A stretch of 64,000 nucleotides of DNA from CAMLIZ01 sp040758375. GTDB lineage: Bacteria > Pseudomonadota > Gammaproteobacteria > Burkholderiales > Burkholderiaceae_C. This document shows positions 49,392-58,139 of the stretch, piece by piece; position 1 is the first letter of the stretch, and each line of letters begins with the position of its first letter. The position numbers and the translations under genes are program-made. The notes beneath the pieces are model-generated. The model saw only the letters and a list, made by a program, of their open reading frames with translations. It searched no databases and was not told where the DNA came from. The stretch lies in assembly GCA_040758375.1 (NCBI GenBank), contig JBFLWE010000017.1, forward strand, positions 1 to 64,000, in the 5' to 3' direction.

Positions 49392-49459
49392 GCCTCCGCG
49401 GATCCGGCTTCGCCGGTCCGCCGGAGGCGCCCCCTCGAGGGGGAAGCGCCGAAGGCGCT
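49392..49459. repeat. compound hairpin repeat between sctF and sctI
   Basis: Three adjacent palindromes: a ~17-base-arm hairpin at 49392-49428 around GATCCGGCTTCGCCGGTCCG, CCCCCTCGAGGGGG at 49430-49443, and AGCGCC-GAA-GGCGCT at 49445-49459. Similar modules are scattered in Burkholderiales genomes. Inside the operon it may protect or terminate the upstream mRNA so that the needle gene is expressed more than sctI. Confidence 0.7.
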
Positions 49460-49470
49460 CCGGGGGTGGG

Positions 49471-49779
49471 TCACTGTTTCCGGGCCATGGTCTCCAGGGC
49501 ACTGCCCACCGATGTGAGCGCGGTGTGCGAGCTGTTGGACAGGAAGCTCATCTTCAGCGTCTCGGCGGTCAGCGCGGTGATCGCTTCCGGCCGGTCGTTG
49601 CCGGCGCTGATGTCTTCCGACATCTCCTCGATGCGGCCGGCCTGGTGGTCCAGCGTCTTGCCCCAGGCGTCGGCCATGGCTTCGAACCAGCTGCCGTTGC
49701 CGCCCTGGCCCTGGCCGCCCTTGGCGGTGTTGATCGGGGCGGCGGCCATCAGCGACAGGGGATTGATCGTGTTGTTCAT
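49471..49779 (-). CDS. sctF: SctF-like needle subunit
   Basis: 102 residues with a strong AAGGAGA ribosome site. After a flexible Gly/Gln-rich start, residues 29-102 form a helix-turn-helix: GSWFEAMADAWGKTLDHQAGRIEEMSEDISAGNDRPEAITALTAETLKMSFLSNSSHTALTSVGSALETMARK. The break at NDRPEAI matches the Asn/Pro turn of needle proteins (e.g. ADNPALL). The gene lies between sctD and sctI, the normal needle position. It is slightly long for the family (usually ~80). The C-terminal domain of the 37684 protein is homologous to it. Confidence 0.75.
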   Translation of the reverse strand: MNNTINPLSLMAAAPINTAKGGQGQGGNGSWFEAMADAWGKTLDHQAGRIEEMSEDISAGNDRPEAITALTAETLKMSFLSNSSHTALTSVGSALETMARKQ

Positions 49780-49802
49780 CCAGGTCTCCTTGGGTGGGGT
49801 GG

Positions 49803-50945
49803 TCAGAAACGGAGGGTGTGGTGCTGGCCGTCCTTGAACAGCAGCACCGAATGCGCGTCGATGGCGTCGATGCGGTGGCCCGTGGGCAGCAGCGCGCCGA
49901 GGAAGTAGCGCGTGCCGTCGGCGGTGACCACGTAAGGGCTCTCGCCCGGCACGATGGAGGCGATGCGCTTGCCGGGGTCGTCGGCCACCGGCACGTGCTC
50001 GGGCGGCGGCGCGGGCGGCTGGTTCTTCAGCGTCAGGCCCACCAGCCCGGCCACGTCGCGCCGCGCGGTGGCCATCGCGCGGTCCAGCCGCGCGCCGTCG
50101 GGCTCCTGCGTGTGCACCGTCACCTGCCCGGCGGCGTCGCCCTCGGCGCGCGCGGTGATGCGCTGCACGCGGAACACGTCGGCCACCGCGGCCGCGAGCT
50201 GCTCGCCGGACCACACCTCGAGCTGCACCGCGCCCAGGCCGGCCTCGGCCAGCAGGCGCTGCAGGCGCTCGCGCTGCTGCGTGGTCTGCAAGTGCCCGCG
50301 CACCACGGGCCCTTGGGGACCCGGCTCCACGCGCAAGGCCTGGAACTCCGGCGCGGCCATCAGCAGGCGCAGCGTGCGCGGCTGCAGGTCGGCCGCGGGT
50401 GCGACGCGCGGCGACGGCGTCTGCAGCACCAGCCACGCCGTGCAGGTGAGCAGCGCCAGCACCGCCCCGGCACCGGCCAGCCAGCGCTCGATGCGGCGGC
50501 GCCCGGGCAGGGCTTCAGCGGCCGCAGCCGCAGCAGGCGACGGCGCAGTGGCCTGGGCAGCGGGCGCGGGCGCCTCGGCCGCGATGAGCGGCAGCTGCCA
50601 CTGCGCACTGTCGGGTTCGCCCAGCGCGAGCAGCGTGGCCCCCAGGCGCAAGGGCGCATACAGCGGCCAGTCGGCCTGATCGCCCGCGGCCAGCGGGCGC
50701 CCGTTGAGCAGCGCTGCGCCGGCCAGCACCTCGAGCCGCGCGCCGACCGCGCCCTGCAGCGTGACGCGCACCCGCGCCTGGCCGATCTGCCGGTCGCGCA
50801 GCTGCACGTCGCACTCGGCCTGCGGACCGCCGATCTCGAACGGCTGCGCGAGCGGCAGCGGCGCGCTGGCGCCGCGCTGCTCGCCTTCGAGCACGCGCAG
50901 CTCGAACAGGCCGAGGTCCGGGTCCGGGGCGAGCGCCGTGTTCAT
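49803..50945 (-). CDS. sctD: SctD inner-membrane ring protein
   Basis: 380 residues. The N-terminal cytoplasmic FHA-like domain covers ~1-110 (FELRVLEGEQRGASAPLPLAQPFEIGGPQAECDVQLRDRQ). A membrane helix at about 155-175 (WLAGAGAVLALLTCTAWLVL) is followed by periplasmic BON-like repeats (LRVEPGPQGPVVRGHLQTTQQRERLQRLLAEAGL, LEVWSGEQLAAAVADVFR). It pairs with SctJ to form the inner rings. It starts 5 bases after the sctC stop. Confidence 0.9.
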   Translation of the reverse strand: MNTALAPDPDLGLFELRVLEGEQRGASAPLPLAQPFEIGGPQAECDVQLRDRQIGQARVRVTLQGAVGARLEVLAGAALLNGRPLAAGDQADWPLYAPLRLGATLLALGEPDSAQWQLPLIAAEAPAPAAQATAPSPAAAAAAEALPGRRRIERWLAGAGAVLALLTCTAWLVLQTPSPRVAPAADLQPRTLRLLMAAPEFQALRVEPGPQGPVVRGHLQTTQQRERLQRLLAEAGLGAVQLEVWSGEQLAAAVADVFRVQRITARAEGDAAGQVTVHTQEPDGARLDRAMATARRDVAGLVGLTLKNQPPAPPPEHVPVADDPGKRIASIVPGESPYVVTADGTRYFLGALLPTGHRIDAIDAHSVLLFKDGQHHTLRF

Positions 50946-50950
50946 GGCCT

Positions 50951-52795
50951 TCAGCGTTCCCCGGCGGGCATGTACTCGGGCTGCGGCCGGGGCTGCGGCA
51001 CCGCGTCTGCCTGCGGTGCCGGCGGCGCTGCAGGCCCCACCGCCGACGCGCCGGCCGCCGGCGGCTGCGCCTCGAGCAGGCGCGCGGCCGCGGCCGCGGA
51101 ACGGCCGGGCGCGGCCAGCCGCGGCGTGATGAGGAACATGCGCTCCACGCGGCCCTGCGTGTCGCTGCGCGTCTGGAACAGCGTGCCCACCACCGGGATG
51201 TCGCCCAGCACCGGCACCTTGTCGACGCTGCTGCCGCTGGACTCGCGCACCAGCCCGCCGACGAGCAGGCTTTCGCCTTCCTGGATCAGCGCCTGCGTGT
51301 TGATCGCCGAGCGCTCCACCACCGGCAGCGTGTCCACCGTGCGGCCCGACAGCGCGCCGTCCTCGATCGCCACCAGCAGCTTGATGCGCACGTTGCCGTT
51401 GTCCTTGAACACGTGCGGTGTCACGCGCAGGTGGGTGCCGGCCGACACGTTGAACAGGTCCACCTCTTCACGGCCGGCCACGCGCACGTAGAAGGTCTGG
51501 CTGTTGTCGAAGATGGCTTCCACGTTGGACAGCGTGAGCACCTGCGGGCTGGAGACGATGCGCGCGGCGCCGTCGGCCTGCAGCGCACTGATGCGCGCGA
51601 GGAACTGGTCGTGGTGGCCCAGCACGGCCGAGATGAAGCCGCCGCGGCCGCTGGGCGGCTCGGTGGGATCACCCGACATCACCGTGCGGCCTGCGTTGGT
51701 CCAGCGCCAGCTCACGCCCAGCTCGCGCAGCTTGTCGGTGTTGACGTCGATGATGGTGGCCTCGATCTCCAGCGACTGCGGCTCCACGTCGAGCGCGCCC
51801 ACCAGCTGCTCGTACTGCGCCAGGCGCTCGGGCGCGTCGCGCACGATCACCGCGTTGAGCCGCGGATCGGCCTCGATGCGCACCTGTTGCGCATCGCCCA
51901 GCGCTACGACCGCGGGCGCCGTGCCGGCCTCTGGGTCGCTGCCGTAGGCTGCCAGCAGCGCTTCGGCCACGGGGCTGCCGGTGCCGGCCACGCCGCCGCC
52001 GTCGAGCCCGAGCGTGCCGGGCTTGCGCCGCTCGCTGCCCACGCCGCCCAGGCCCTGGCCCTTGAGCTTGGGACGCGTGGGACGCAGCAGCTGCTCGCCG
52101 CCCAGGGCCACGGCCTGCCGGGCCCCGCTGGTGACCAGCGAGCGCAGGATGCTCGCCACGCCGGGCAGCAGCACCTGCCGGCCGCCGAATGACATGGACA
52201 CGTCCTGCGCCCACGCATAGCGCAGGTAGAACACCTTGAAGCCCAACGGCGGCTGCATCCGTGAGGACACCTGCGCAGCACGGTACATCTCGTCCACCTG
52301 CTCGATGAAGCGACGCGTGCCGTTGGCGTGCAGGCTGCCGTCGCGCGAGATGCGCAGCGTGTTGCGCGCATCGGTCATGCGCGCCTCGCGCACCGAGCGC
52401 ATCAGGCGCTCGCCGACCTGCGGCGTCACTGGCAGCGTGCGGCTGGTCACCTCGCCGGCGCTGTACACATGCACCACGGTGCCGTCGTAGTAGCTCACCA
52501 GGCCGAAGGAGCGCGACACGTCGCGCAGCACCTTCTCGGCCGGCCCGGTGAAGCTGCCGCTGACCTGGCCGCGCACCGCAGGGCTCACGCTGACCGGCAG
52601 GTCGAGCTGGCCGAACAGGTCCTGCAGGAACTGCCCGATCGGCTGCTCGCGCGCGGTGAGCTGCAGCGTGCGGCCGGCCAACGGGAGGGGCGCCGCCTGC
52701 GCGGCGGAGGCCAGGGCGCCCGCCAGGCAAAGGACGGCGAGCAGGCAACGGAAGGGCGAACGCATCGTGAGGTGGCTTCGTGTCGTTGTCGTCAT
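50951..52795 (-). CDS. sctC: SctC outer-membrane secretin
   Basis: 614 residues from ATG 52795-52793 (ATGA overlap with sctV); ATG 52765 is an alternative. The signal peptide is CLLAVLCLAGALASAAQA. N0/STN domain: TLQLTAREQPIGQFLQDLFGQLDLPVSVSPAVRGQVSG. N-domains follow with a Gly-rich spacer. Secretin core: LNAVIVRDAPERLAQYEQLVGALDVEPQSLEIEATIIDVNTDKLRELGVSW ... GESLLVGGLVRESSGSSVDKVPVLGDIPVVGTLFQTR. Pro-rich C-terminus. It forms the outer ring. Confidence 0.95.
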   Translation of the reverse strand: MTTTTRSHLTMRSPFRCLLAVLCLAGALASAAQAAPLPLAGRTLQLTAREQPIGQFLQDLFGQLDLPVSVSPAVRGQVSGSFTGPAEKVLRDVSRSFGLVSYYDGTVVHVYSAGEVTSRTLPVTPQVGERLMRSVREARMTDARNTLRISRDGSLHANGTRRFIEQVDEMYRAAQVSSRMQPPLGFKVFYLRYAWAQDVSMSFGGRQVLLPGVASILRSLVTSGARQAVALGGEQLLRPTRPKLKGQGLGGVGSERRKPGTLGLDGGGVAGTGSPVAEALLAAYGSDPEAGTAPAVVALGDAQQVRIEADPRLNAVIVRDAPERLAQYEQLVGALDVEPQSLEIEATIIDVNTDKLRELGVSWRWTNAGRTVMSGDPTEPPSGRGGFISAVLGHHDQFLARISALQADGAARIVSSPQVLTLSNVEAIFDNSQTFYVRVAGREEVDLFNVSAGTHLRVTPHVFKDNGNVRIKLLVAIEDGALSGRTVDTLPVVERSAINTQALIQEGESLLVGGLVRESSGSSVDKVPVLGDIPVVGTLFQTRSDTQGRVERMFLITPRLAAPGRSAAAAARLLEAQPPAAGASAVGPAAPPAPQADAVPQPRPQPEYMPAGER

Positions 52796-54780
52796 GCGGC
52801 CTGCAGCAGCGGCGAACCGGGCAGGCCCACGCGGTCCAGCAAGTCGAGCTTGAGCGTGGGCACCAGCTCCTGGTACGAGAGCACCGGCGTGTCGAAGGCG
52901 TCGGGCTCGATCAGCTTGCGCAAGTGGCGCCGCAGGTCCACCGGCGCCACGACGGCGTCGGGCCTGTGCTGCGCGATCGCGGCGCTGAAGCGGTCCAGGA
53001 TGGCCTGCGCGCTGGCCGGGTCCAGCGCCAGCTGGTGCACCCCGCCGGAGACGCGGATCGCATCGCGCAGCTGGTTCTCCAGCTCGGGCTCCAGCAGCAG
53101 CGCGCGCAGCTGCCCCTGCGGCGCGTGGCGGTGGCTGATCTGGCGCTTCAGTGCGATGCGCGCGTACTCGGTGAGCGTGTGCACGTCCTTCTCGCGCTGG
53201 CCCACGTCGGCCAGCGTCTCCAGCACGTCGCGCAGGTGGCGGATCGGCACCTCTTCTTCCACCAGCCGGCGCAGGATCTCGGCCACCCGCTGCATCGGCA
53301 GCGCGCGCATCACCTCCTTCACCACCTCGGGCACGTCGCCGGCCGCGCGCGTGAGCAGTGCGCTGGTCTCCTGGATGCCGAGAAACAGCGCCGCATGCCG
53401 GCGCAAGGCCTGGTGCGCGGCCTGCGCGAGCGCGGCGGCCAGGTCGCCTTCGGGCAGCTCGCCCTGCGCGATCGGCACCTCGTAGGCCAGCAACTGCCAG
53501 GCCGGCGCCGCGGGCTGCGTGCCCTCGCGCGGCGCCTCGGCGCGGCCGTGCACGCTGATGCGCGGCAGCGGCAGGCCGAGCGACAGCTGGTAGTGCTCCA
53601 GCACCTCCTGCAGCGCCTGCACCAGGCGCAAGCCGGCTTCGCCGTGCAGCGCCGAGGCCGGCAGCTCCAGCAGCAGCGGCACCGCGGGCCGCGGCTCGGC
53701 CTGCGTGGTGCTGAGCACCTGGTCGCCTGCTTCGCGCCTGGCCATCACCGCATCGAAGGCGGGCTGCGACAGGCGCTGGAAGCGCTGGCGCAGCAGCGGC
53801 GTGCCCAGCGCACCGAACAGGCCCAGCACCAGCCCCAGGCCGACGAACACCGCGGCCGGAAAGCCCGGCACCAGCGCAAACAGCAGGCACAGGCCGCCGG
53901 CCACCAGCATCACGCGCGGCTTGGCGGCCAGCTGCTGGCGGATCGCATCGCCCAGGTGGCGGTGCGACTCGTCGGTGGTGCGCGTGACGATCAGGCCGGC
54001 CGACATGGCGCCCAGCAGCGCCGGGATCTGCGACACCATGCCGTCGCCGATGGTGAGGATGGAGTACTTCACCATCGCGCTGCCCATGTCCATGCCCTGC
54101 TGCAGCACGCCCACCGCCAGCCCGCCCAGCAGGTTGATGATGATGATCACGATGCCGGCGATGGCGTCGCCCTTGACGAACTTCATCGCGCCGTCGAGGC
54201 TGCCGTGCAGCTTGCTTTCCAGCTCGAGCTCGCGCCGCTTGCGCCGGGCTTCGTCCTTGTCGATCAGGCCCGAGCGCAGGTCGGAGTCGATCGACAGCTG
54301 CTTGCCCGGCATCGCGTCGAGCGAGAAGCGCGCGGCCACCTCGGCCACGCGCTCGGCGCCCTTGGCGATCACGATGAACTGCACCACCGTGATGATCAGG
54401 AACACCACCAGGCCCACGACGAGGTTGCCGCCGGCGACCATCTTGCCGAAGGTGTCGATGATGTGGCCCGCGTGCCCCTCGAGCAGGATCATGCGGGTGG
54501 TGGCGATGGCCAGCGACAGGCGGAACAGCGTGGTGATCAGCAGCACGCTGGGGAACACCGAAAACTCCAGCGGCGTGGCGATGTAGATCGCCACCAGCAG
54601 CAGCGTCAGCCCGCAGGCGATGTTCAGCGCCACCAGCAGGTCGATCATCAGCGCCGGCAGCGGCAGCACCATCAGCGCGACGATCGCCACCACGCCGGCC
54701 ACCAGCAGCAGGTCGCTGTAGCGCGCCAGCGGGCCCTCGGGGCGCTCCGAGGCCAGGCGGAAGTAGTTGGCCAGGCTCAT
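52792..54780 (-). CDS. sctV: SctV export-gate protein
   Basis: 662 residues. It has an N-terminal membrane region with eight helices and the FHIPEP signature region (LLITTLFRLSLAIATTRMILLEGHAG, VVQFIVIAKGAERVAEVAARFSLDAMPGKQLSIDSDLRSGLIDKDEARRKRRELELESKLHGSLDGAMKFVKGDAIAGIVI). The cytoplasmic nonameric-ring domain covers ~350-662 (GGVHQLALDPASAQAILDRF). It overlaps the lytic transglycosylase stop by ATGA and the sctC start by ATGA. Confidence 0.97.
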   Translation of the reverse strand: MSLANYFRLASERPEGPLARYSDLLLVAGVVAIVALMVLPLPALMIDLLVALNIACGLTLLLVAIYIATPLEFSVFPSVLLITTLFRLSLAIATTRMILLEGHAGHIIDTFGKMVAGGNLVVGLVVFLIITVVQFIVIAKGAERVAEVAARFSLDAMPGKQLSIDSDLRSGLIDKDEARRKRRELELESKLHGSLDGAMKFVKGDAIAGIVIIIINLLGGLAVGVLQQGMDMGSAMVKYSILTIGDGMVSQIPALLGAMSAGLIVTRTTDESHRHLGDAIRQQLAAKPRVMLVAGGLCLLFALVPGFPAAVFVGLGLVLGLFGALGTPLLRQRFQRLSQPAFDAVMARREAGDQVLSTTQAEPRPAVPLLLELPASALHGEAGLRLVQALQEVLEHYQLSLGLPLPRISVHGRAEAPREGTQPAAPAWQLLAYEVPIAQGELPEGDLAAALAQAAHQALRRHAALFLGIQETSALLTRAAGDVPEVVKEVMRALPMQRVAEILRRLVEEEVPIRHLRDVLETLADVGQREKDVHTLTEYARIALKRQISHRHAPQGQLRALLLEPELENQLRDAIRVSGGVHQLALDPASAQAILDRFSAAIAQHRPDAVVAPVDLRRHLRKLIEPDAFDTPVLSYQELVPTLKLDLLDRVGLPGSPLLQAA

Positions 54781-55538
54781 CGCGGCGTGCGCAGCTGGGT
54801 CTTCAGCGACAGGTACTCGTCGAGCACGCGGCGCACGTAGCTGCGCGTCTCGGCATAAGGCGGCACCTTGCGGCCGTGTTTTTCCACCGCGCCTTCGCCG
54901 GCGTTGTAGGCCGCCAGCACCAGCGCCAGGTTGTTGCCGAAGCGGCCCTGCAGCGTCTTCAGGTAGGCCGAGCCGACCTGCAGGCTCACGGCGGGGTCGA
55001 GCAGTTCGCGCTGCGGGTCGGTCACCCCGAAGCGGCGCGCCGTGGCCGGCATCACCTGCATCAGCCCGAGCGCCCCCGCATGCGAGACCGCCTGCGGGTC
55101 GTGGCGCGACTCCACGTGCGCGATCGCGTGCAGCAGCAGCGGATCGATGTCGTAGTCGAGCGCCACCTGCTGCACCTGCGGCGCCAGCGTCTGCACGCGG
55201 CGCTGCGCGGCGCTCAGGCGCTGCCGCGGCGTGCGCAGCGGCGGCACGGCAGGTGCGGCCGAGGCCGGGGGCTGCGCCAGAAGCCCCTGTGCCGCGTCCG
55301 GCACCTGCGCCGCGCGCTCGTCGTACAGCTGCAGCTGCGGCGCCTGGCGCTCGTGGGCACCGGCCGCGTCGACGCGCAGCGCGCAGCCGCGAAGGGCCAG
55401 GCTGAACTTGCTGGCGGCGGGCTGCGCCGGGGTCAGCGCCACATGCCGGGGTACTTGGCAGGCCGACGGGTCATCGGCCGCCACCCCCAGCGAGGATGCA
55501 CACAGCATCCCCAGGCCCATCATGTGGGCGAGGTTCAT
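54777..55538 (-). CDS. T3SS-associated lytic transglycosylase (SLT fold)
   Basis: 253 residues with a signal peptide. The SLT domain (~125-245) has IDPLLLHAIAHVESRHDPQAVSHAGALGLMQVMPATARRFGVTD (catalytic Glu in HVESRHD, GLMQ motif) and NLALVLAAYNAGEGAVEKHGRKVPPYAETRSYVRRVL (AYNAGEG motif). Dedicated transglycosylases open peptidoglycan for T3SS assembly. It is the first gene of the long minus-strand operon, so its upstream gap should hold the main promoter. Confidence 0.93.
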   Translation of the reverse strand: MNLAHMMGLGMLCASSLGVAADDPSACQVPRHVALTPAQPAASKFSLALRGCALRVDAAGAHERQAPQLQLYDERAAQVPDAAQGLLAQPPASAAPAVPPLRTPRQRLSAAQRRVQTLAPQVQQVALDYDIDPLLLHAIAHVESRHDPQAVSHAGALGLMQVMPATARRFGVTDPQRELLDPAVSLQVGSAYLKTLQGRFGNNLALVLAAYNAGEGAVEKHGRKVPPYAETRSYVRRVLDEYLSLKTQLRTPR

Positions 55539-55878
55539 CGTCTGCTCCCTGAGTCCCGGCGGTCGCGGTGCGGATGCGCCGGCGCCGCCTTGTAGTGGGT
55601 GGGCGCATCATGCGGGGCTGTCCAGGCTGCTTCGTGACAAACCTCACAAGGTCTGTGACATCTGGTTTCCTAGGGGGTGCCTGTTTTCTGACTAATGACG
55701 CAGCCCTCCCCCGCCCCTAGGACATAGGTTGAAACAAATGCGGCTACGAGAAGCGGTGTGTGTTGCGATCACCGGAACGCCGATCGGTTGGCCGCTGAGT
55801 CCCCGTAGCGACGCCAACCCTCCCTAGGCCAAGGGGCCCGGCTGGGATCGTTCCCAGCTTGGCGCGCACCGCCTCGCT
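55539..55878. other. 340-base intergenic region: presumed main T3SS promoter region and T3SS-box-like dyad
   Basis: No gene is visible. The part 55600-55770 is relatively AT-rich and presumably holds the promoter of the minus-strand operon starting at 55538, but no convincing -35/-10 pair was found. At 55840-55859 (minus strand AGCTGGGAACGATCCCAGCC) a dyad matches the T3SS boxes at 38524 and 39521 in 15 of 20 positions and keeps the 16-base spacing of the half-sites. It lies just before the toxin-like gene and 300 bases before the operon. Confidence 0.5.
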
Positions 55879-56514
55879 TTGCAGACTCTCTCCAAGCAGG
55901 AGATCGTGCAAGCGCTTCAGCGGTTCACCGCAGGGCAGTCACAGGCCGACAGTGCGGTGGACAACTATGTGCGCACCCAGCTGGCCGGTGACGATCCGAA
56001 GCTGTACCTGGCCACCCTGGGCGGCGGCTCCATTGCATCGCTGGCGGGCCAAGACGGCACGGGCGCAGGCGCACCAAGGCTGCTGCAGCGCCTGCCCAAC
56101 GGCTCGGTGCAGGCCAAGGGCTACACCTATGCCTTCGATGGCCTGGGACGGGTGGAAACGACGCGCGGCACCTTGACGCTGGAACAAGGCGTGCGTGATC
56201 CGCGTCTGCAGCGCGAAGCCGGTGGGGCCGACCGCAGAACCACCGACGATGGCGGGCACATCGTGGGCCATCGGTTCAATCCGCCGAGCGAGGAGTTCAA
56301 CCTGTTCGCGCAGGATGCGAACTTCAATCGGGGGGCGTATCGGCAGTTGGAGAACGAGTGGGCCATCGCGTTGAGGGACCGTAGGACCGTGAAGGTTGAA
56401 TGGAAGTTCGAGTACTCTGGAAGCTCGGTAAGGCCGGACAGTCTCAAGGTCAATTACTGGGTAGATGGAAAACCTCACGAGCGCGTGTTCAACAACGCCC
56501 GTGGGGGGAGGTAG
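55879..56514 (+). CDS. DNA/RNA non-specific endonuclease-type toxin domain protein
   Basis: 211 residues from a TTG; the open frame after the stop at 55825 has no ATG, and GTG 55906 is an alternative, so the gene may be a 5'-truncated toxin end. Residues ~85-211 (GYTYAFDGLGRVETTRGTLTL, TDDGGHIVGHRFNPPSEEFNLFAQDANFNRGAYRQLENEWAIALRDRRTVKVEWKFEYSGSSVRPDSLKVNYWVDG) have the pattern of the Endonuclease_NS_2 family used as C-terminal toxins. The catalytic His is in DGGH. The first ~80 residues are helical and unknown. The gene is followed at once by an immunity-like gene and sctU. Antibacterial toxin or T3SS cargo is inference. Confidence 0.75.
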   Translation: MQTLSKQEIVQALQRFTAGQSQADSAVDNYVRTQLAGDDPKLYLATLGGGSIASLAGQDGTGAGAPRLLQRLPNGSVQAKGYTYAFDGLGRVETTRGTLTLEQGVRDPRLQREAGGADRRTTDDGGHIVGHRFNPPSEEFNLFAQDANFNRGAYRQLENEWAIALRDRRTVKVEWKFEYSGSSVRPDSLKVNYWVDGKPHERVFNNARGGR

Positions 56515-56518
56515 CCAA

Positions 56519-56917
56519 ATGCCAAACAACCAGGCGGCACATACGAAACTGAAGAGTGAGTTGGCTTGTGTTCTTGCCGCCCAAGAAAGCGGAAGGCGGC
56601 GCCTTGCCTACTTCGCAGCAGCAAGCCATGTATCCACAGTCTGCTTGTTTGTCGAAGGGAGCGATCACGTGCGCTACGTGGCTGCGCCACGAGAGCTATT
56701 CGATGCGGTACTTGCCGATTGGCATGAATGCGAGGCCACGAACAACCGCTGGACATGGGGATGCGCCGAACTCTTGCCGGACGGTGAGCTGAGATTGCAG
56801 ACGCATGGCCGCCCATTGGTCCTTGGTGAAGCCGGCGTGGGAGACCAACACCGGGATCAATGGCTTGCTCAGCAATTCGGAAGCGCGAGCATCGCTTATC
56901 CGCAACCCGATTGGTAG
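56519..56917 (+). CDS. putative immunity protein for the adjacent nuclease
   Basis: 132 residues from ATG 56519, with a strong GGGGGGAGG ribosome site 4 bases after the nuclease stop. It is a small soluble acidic protein with mixed alpha/beta content (RRLAYFAAASHVSTVCLFVEGSDHVRYVAAPRELFDAVLADWHECEATNNRWTWGCAELLPDGELRLQTHGRPLVLGEAG). I do not recognise the family. Order, tight coupling and size match toxin-immunity pairs. Base composition is lower than its surroundings (53% GC in bases 56521-56580), indicating acquisition by transfer. Confidence 0.6.
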   Translation: MPNNQAAHTKLKSELACVLAAQESGRRRLAYFAAASHVSTVCLFVEGSDHVRYVAAPRELFDAVLADWHECEATNNRWTWGCAELLPDGELRLQTHGRPLVLGEAGVGDQHRDQWLAQQFGSASIAYPQPDW

Positions 56918-56933
56918 CTGAGACCCACACCCC

Positions 56934-58130
56934 ATGGCCGACAAGAACGACGGCGGCGACAAGACCGAACAGCCGACCCCGAAGAAACTGCTCGACGCCC
57001 GCAAGAAGGGCAATGTCTGGAAGAGCAGGGAGATCCCCAGCACGGTCACCCTGCTGGTGTGGCTGGCGCTGGGCGCGTTCGCCGCGGGCTTCGCGGCCAC
57101 GCGGCTGCAGGCGCTGCTGGACGCCAGCCTGCTCGGCCTGGGCCAGGGCTTCGCGCAAAGCGCGCGCAACCTGGGCTGGATGGCGCTGCAGACCACGCTG
57201 GCCTTGAGCGCGCTGTGCCTGCTGCCGCCCATGGTGGTGGGCGTGCTCGCGGAGTTCCTGCAGACCGGCCCGGTGCTCGCCTTCGACAAGGTCAAGCCCA
57301 AGCTGGAGAGCCTGAACCCGGTTGAAGGCGTGAAGCGCATGTTCACGCTGGACAACCTGGTCGAGGTGCTCAAGGCCGTGGCCAAGACGGTGCTGCTGTT
57401 CGCCATCGGCTGGTGGGTGGTGCAGGCGCTGCTGCCGCAGCTGTTGCTGCTGGCGCGGCAGCCGGCGCAGCCGGCGGCCGTGGTGGCCGGCCTGAACGAG
57501 GCGTTCTGGCAGGTCACGCTGCGCACCACCGCGTGGACGCTCGGCATCTTTGCGCTGCTGTCGGTGCTCGACGCCTCCTGGCAGCGCCACTCCTTCATCA
57601 AGAAGATGCGCATGAGCCGGCGCGACATCCAGCAGGAGGTGAAGGAAAGCGAGGGCGACCCCTACATCAAGGCCCAGCGCAAGCAGACGCACCAGGAGTG
57701 GTCGCAGCGCAACGCGGCGCAGGCCGCGCGCAACGCCAACGTGCTGGTGGTCAACCCCACGCACGTGGCGATCGCGATCGACTACGACCGCCAGACCTGC
57801 CCGGTGCCGGTGGTGTCGGCCAAGGGCGAGGACGAGGTCGCGCGCGCGATGCGCGAAGCCGCCGAGGAGGCCGGCGTGCCGATCGTGCGCAACGTCGAGC
57901 TGGCGCGCGAGCTGCTCGCCGGCACGGCCGAAGGCGAGCTGGTGCCGCAGCACCTGTTCGAGGTGGTGGCCGAGGTGATCCTGTGGGCGCGCGAGGTGCG
58001 CGAGGAGATCGAGCGCCAGCGGCGGGGCGAGGCCACGCCGGCCGCGGCGGCCGCGCGGCGCTCGGGCGTGCCGGGCGAAGACGCCACGCGCTACCCCGGC
58101 TCAGCCGGATCGGCCGGCTCGGCGGGCTAG
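56934..58130 (+). CDS. sctU: SctU export-switch protein
   Basis: 398 residues. Four membrane helices lie in the first ~215 residues (KTEQPTPKKLLDARKKGNVWKSREIPSTVTLLVWLALGAFAAGF opening). A cytoplasmic helix MSRRDIQQEVKESEGDPYIKAQRKQTHQEW follows, then the self-cleavage site Asn274-Pro275-Thr276-His277 in LVVNPTHVAIAIDYD. The C-terminal tail is low-complexity (PGSAGSAGSAG-like). The switch site is intact. It stands on the plus strand behind a toxin-immunity pair instead of sctR-S-T, and is followed by a FliO-like gene. Confidence 0.96.
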   Translation: MADKNDGGDKTEQPTPKKLLDARKKGNVWKSREIPSTVTLLVWLALGAFAAGFAATRLQALLDASLLGLGQGFAQSARNLGWMALQTTLALSALCLLPPMVVGVLAEFLQTGPVLAFDKVKPKLESLNPVEGVKRMFTLDNLVEVLKAVAKTVLLFAIGWWVVQALLPQLLLLARQPAQPAAVVAGLNEAFWQVTLRTTAWTLGIFALLSVLDASWQRHSFIKKMRMSRRDIQQEVKESEGDPYIKAQRKQTHQEWSQRNAAQAARNANVLVVNPTHVAIAIDYDRQTCPVPVVSAKGEDEVARAMREAAEEAGVPIVRNVELARELLAGTAEGELVPQHLFEVVAEVILWAREVREEIERQRRGEATPAAAAARRSGVPGEDATRYPGSAGSAGSAG

Positions 58131-58139
58131 AGTCGGCGC

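Noticed and set aside
55859..56176. A second plus-strand frame at the start of the toxin gene that could indicate a frameshifted N-terminus
   Set aside because: Its translation (Arg/Ser/Pro-rich) shows no continuity with toxin N-terminal domains, so there is no evidence that it is a broken upstream half; the start problem is noted with the toxin gene instead.
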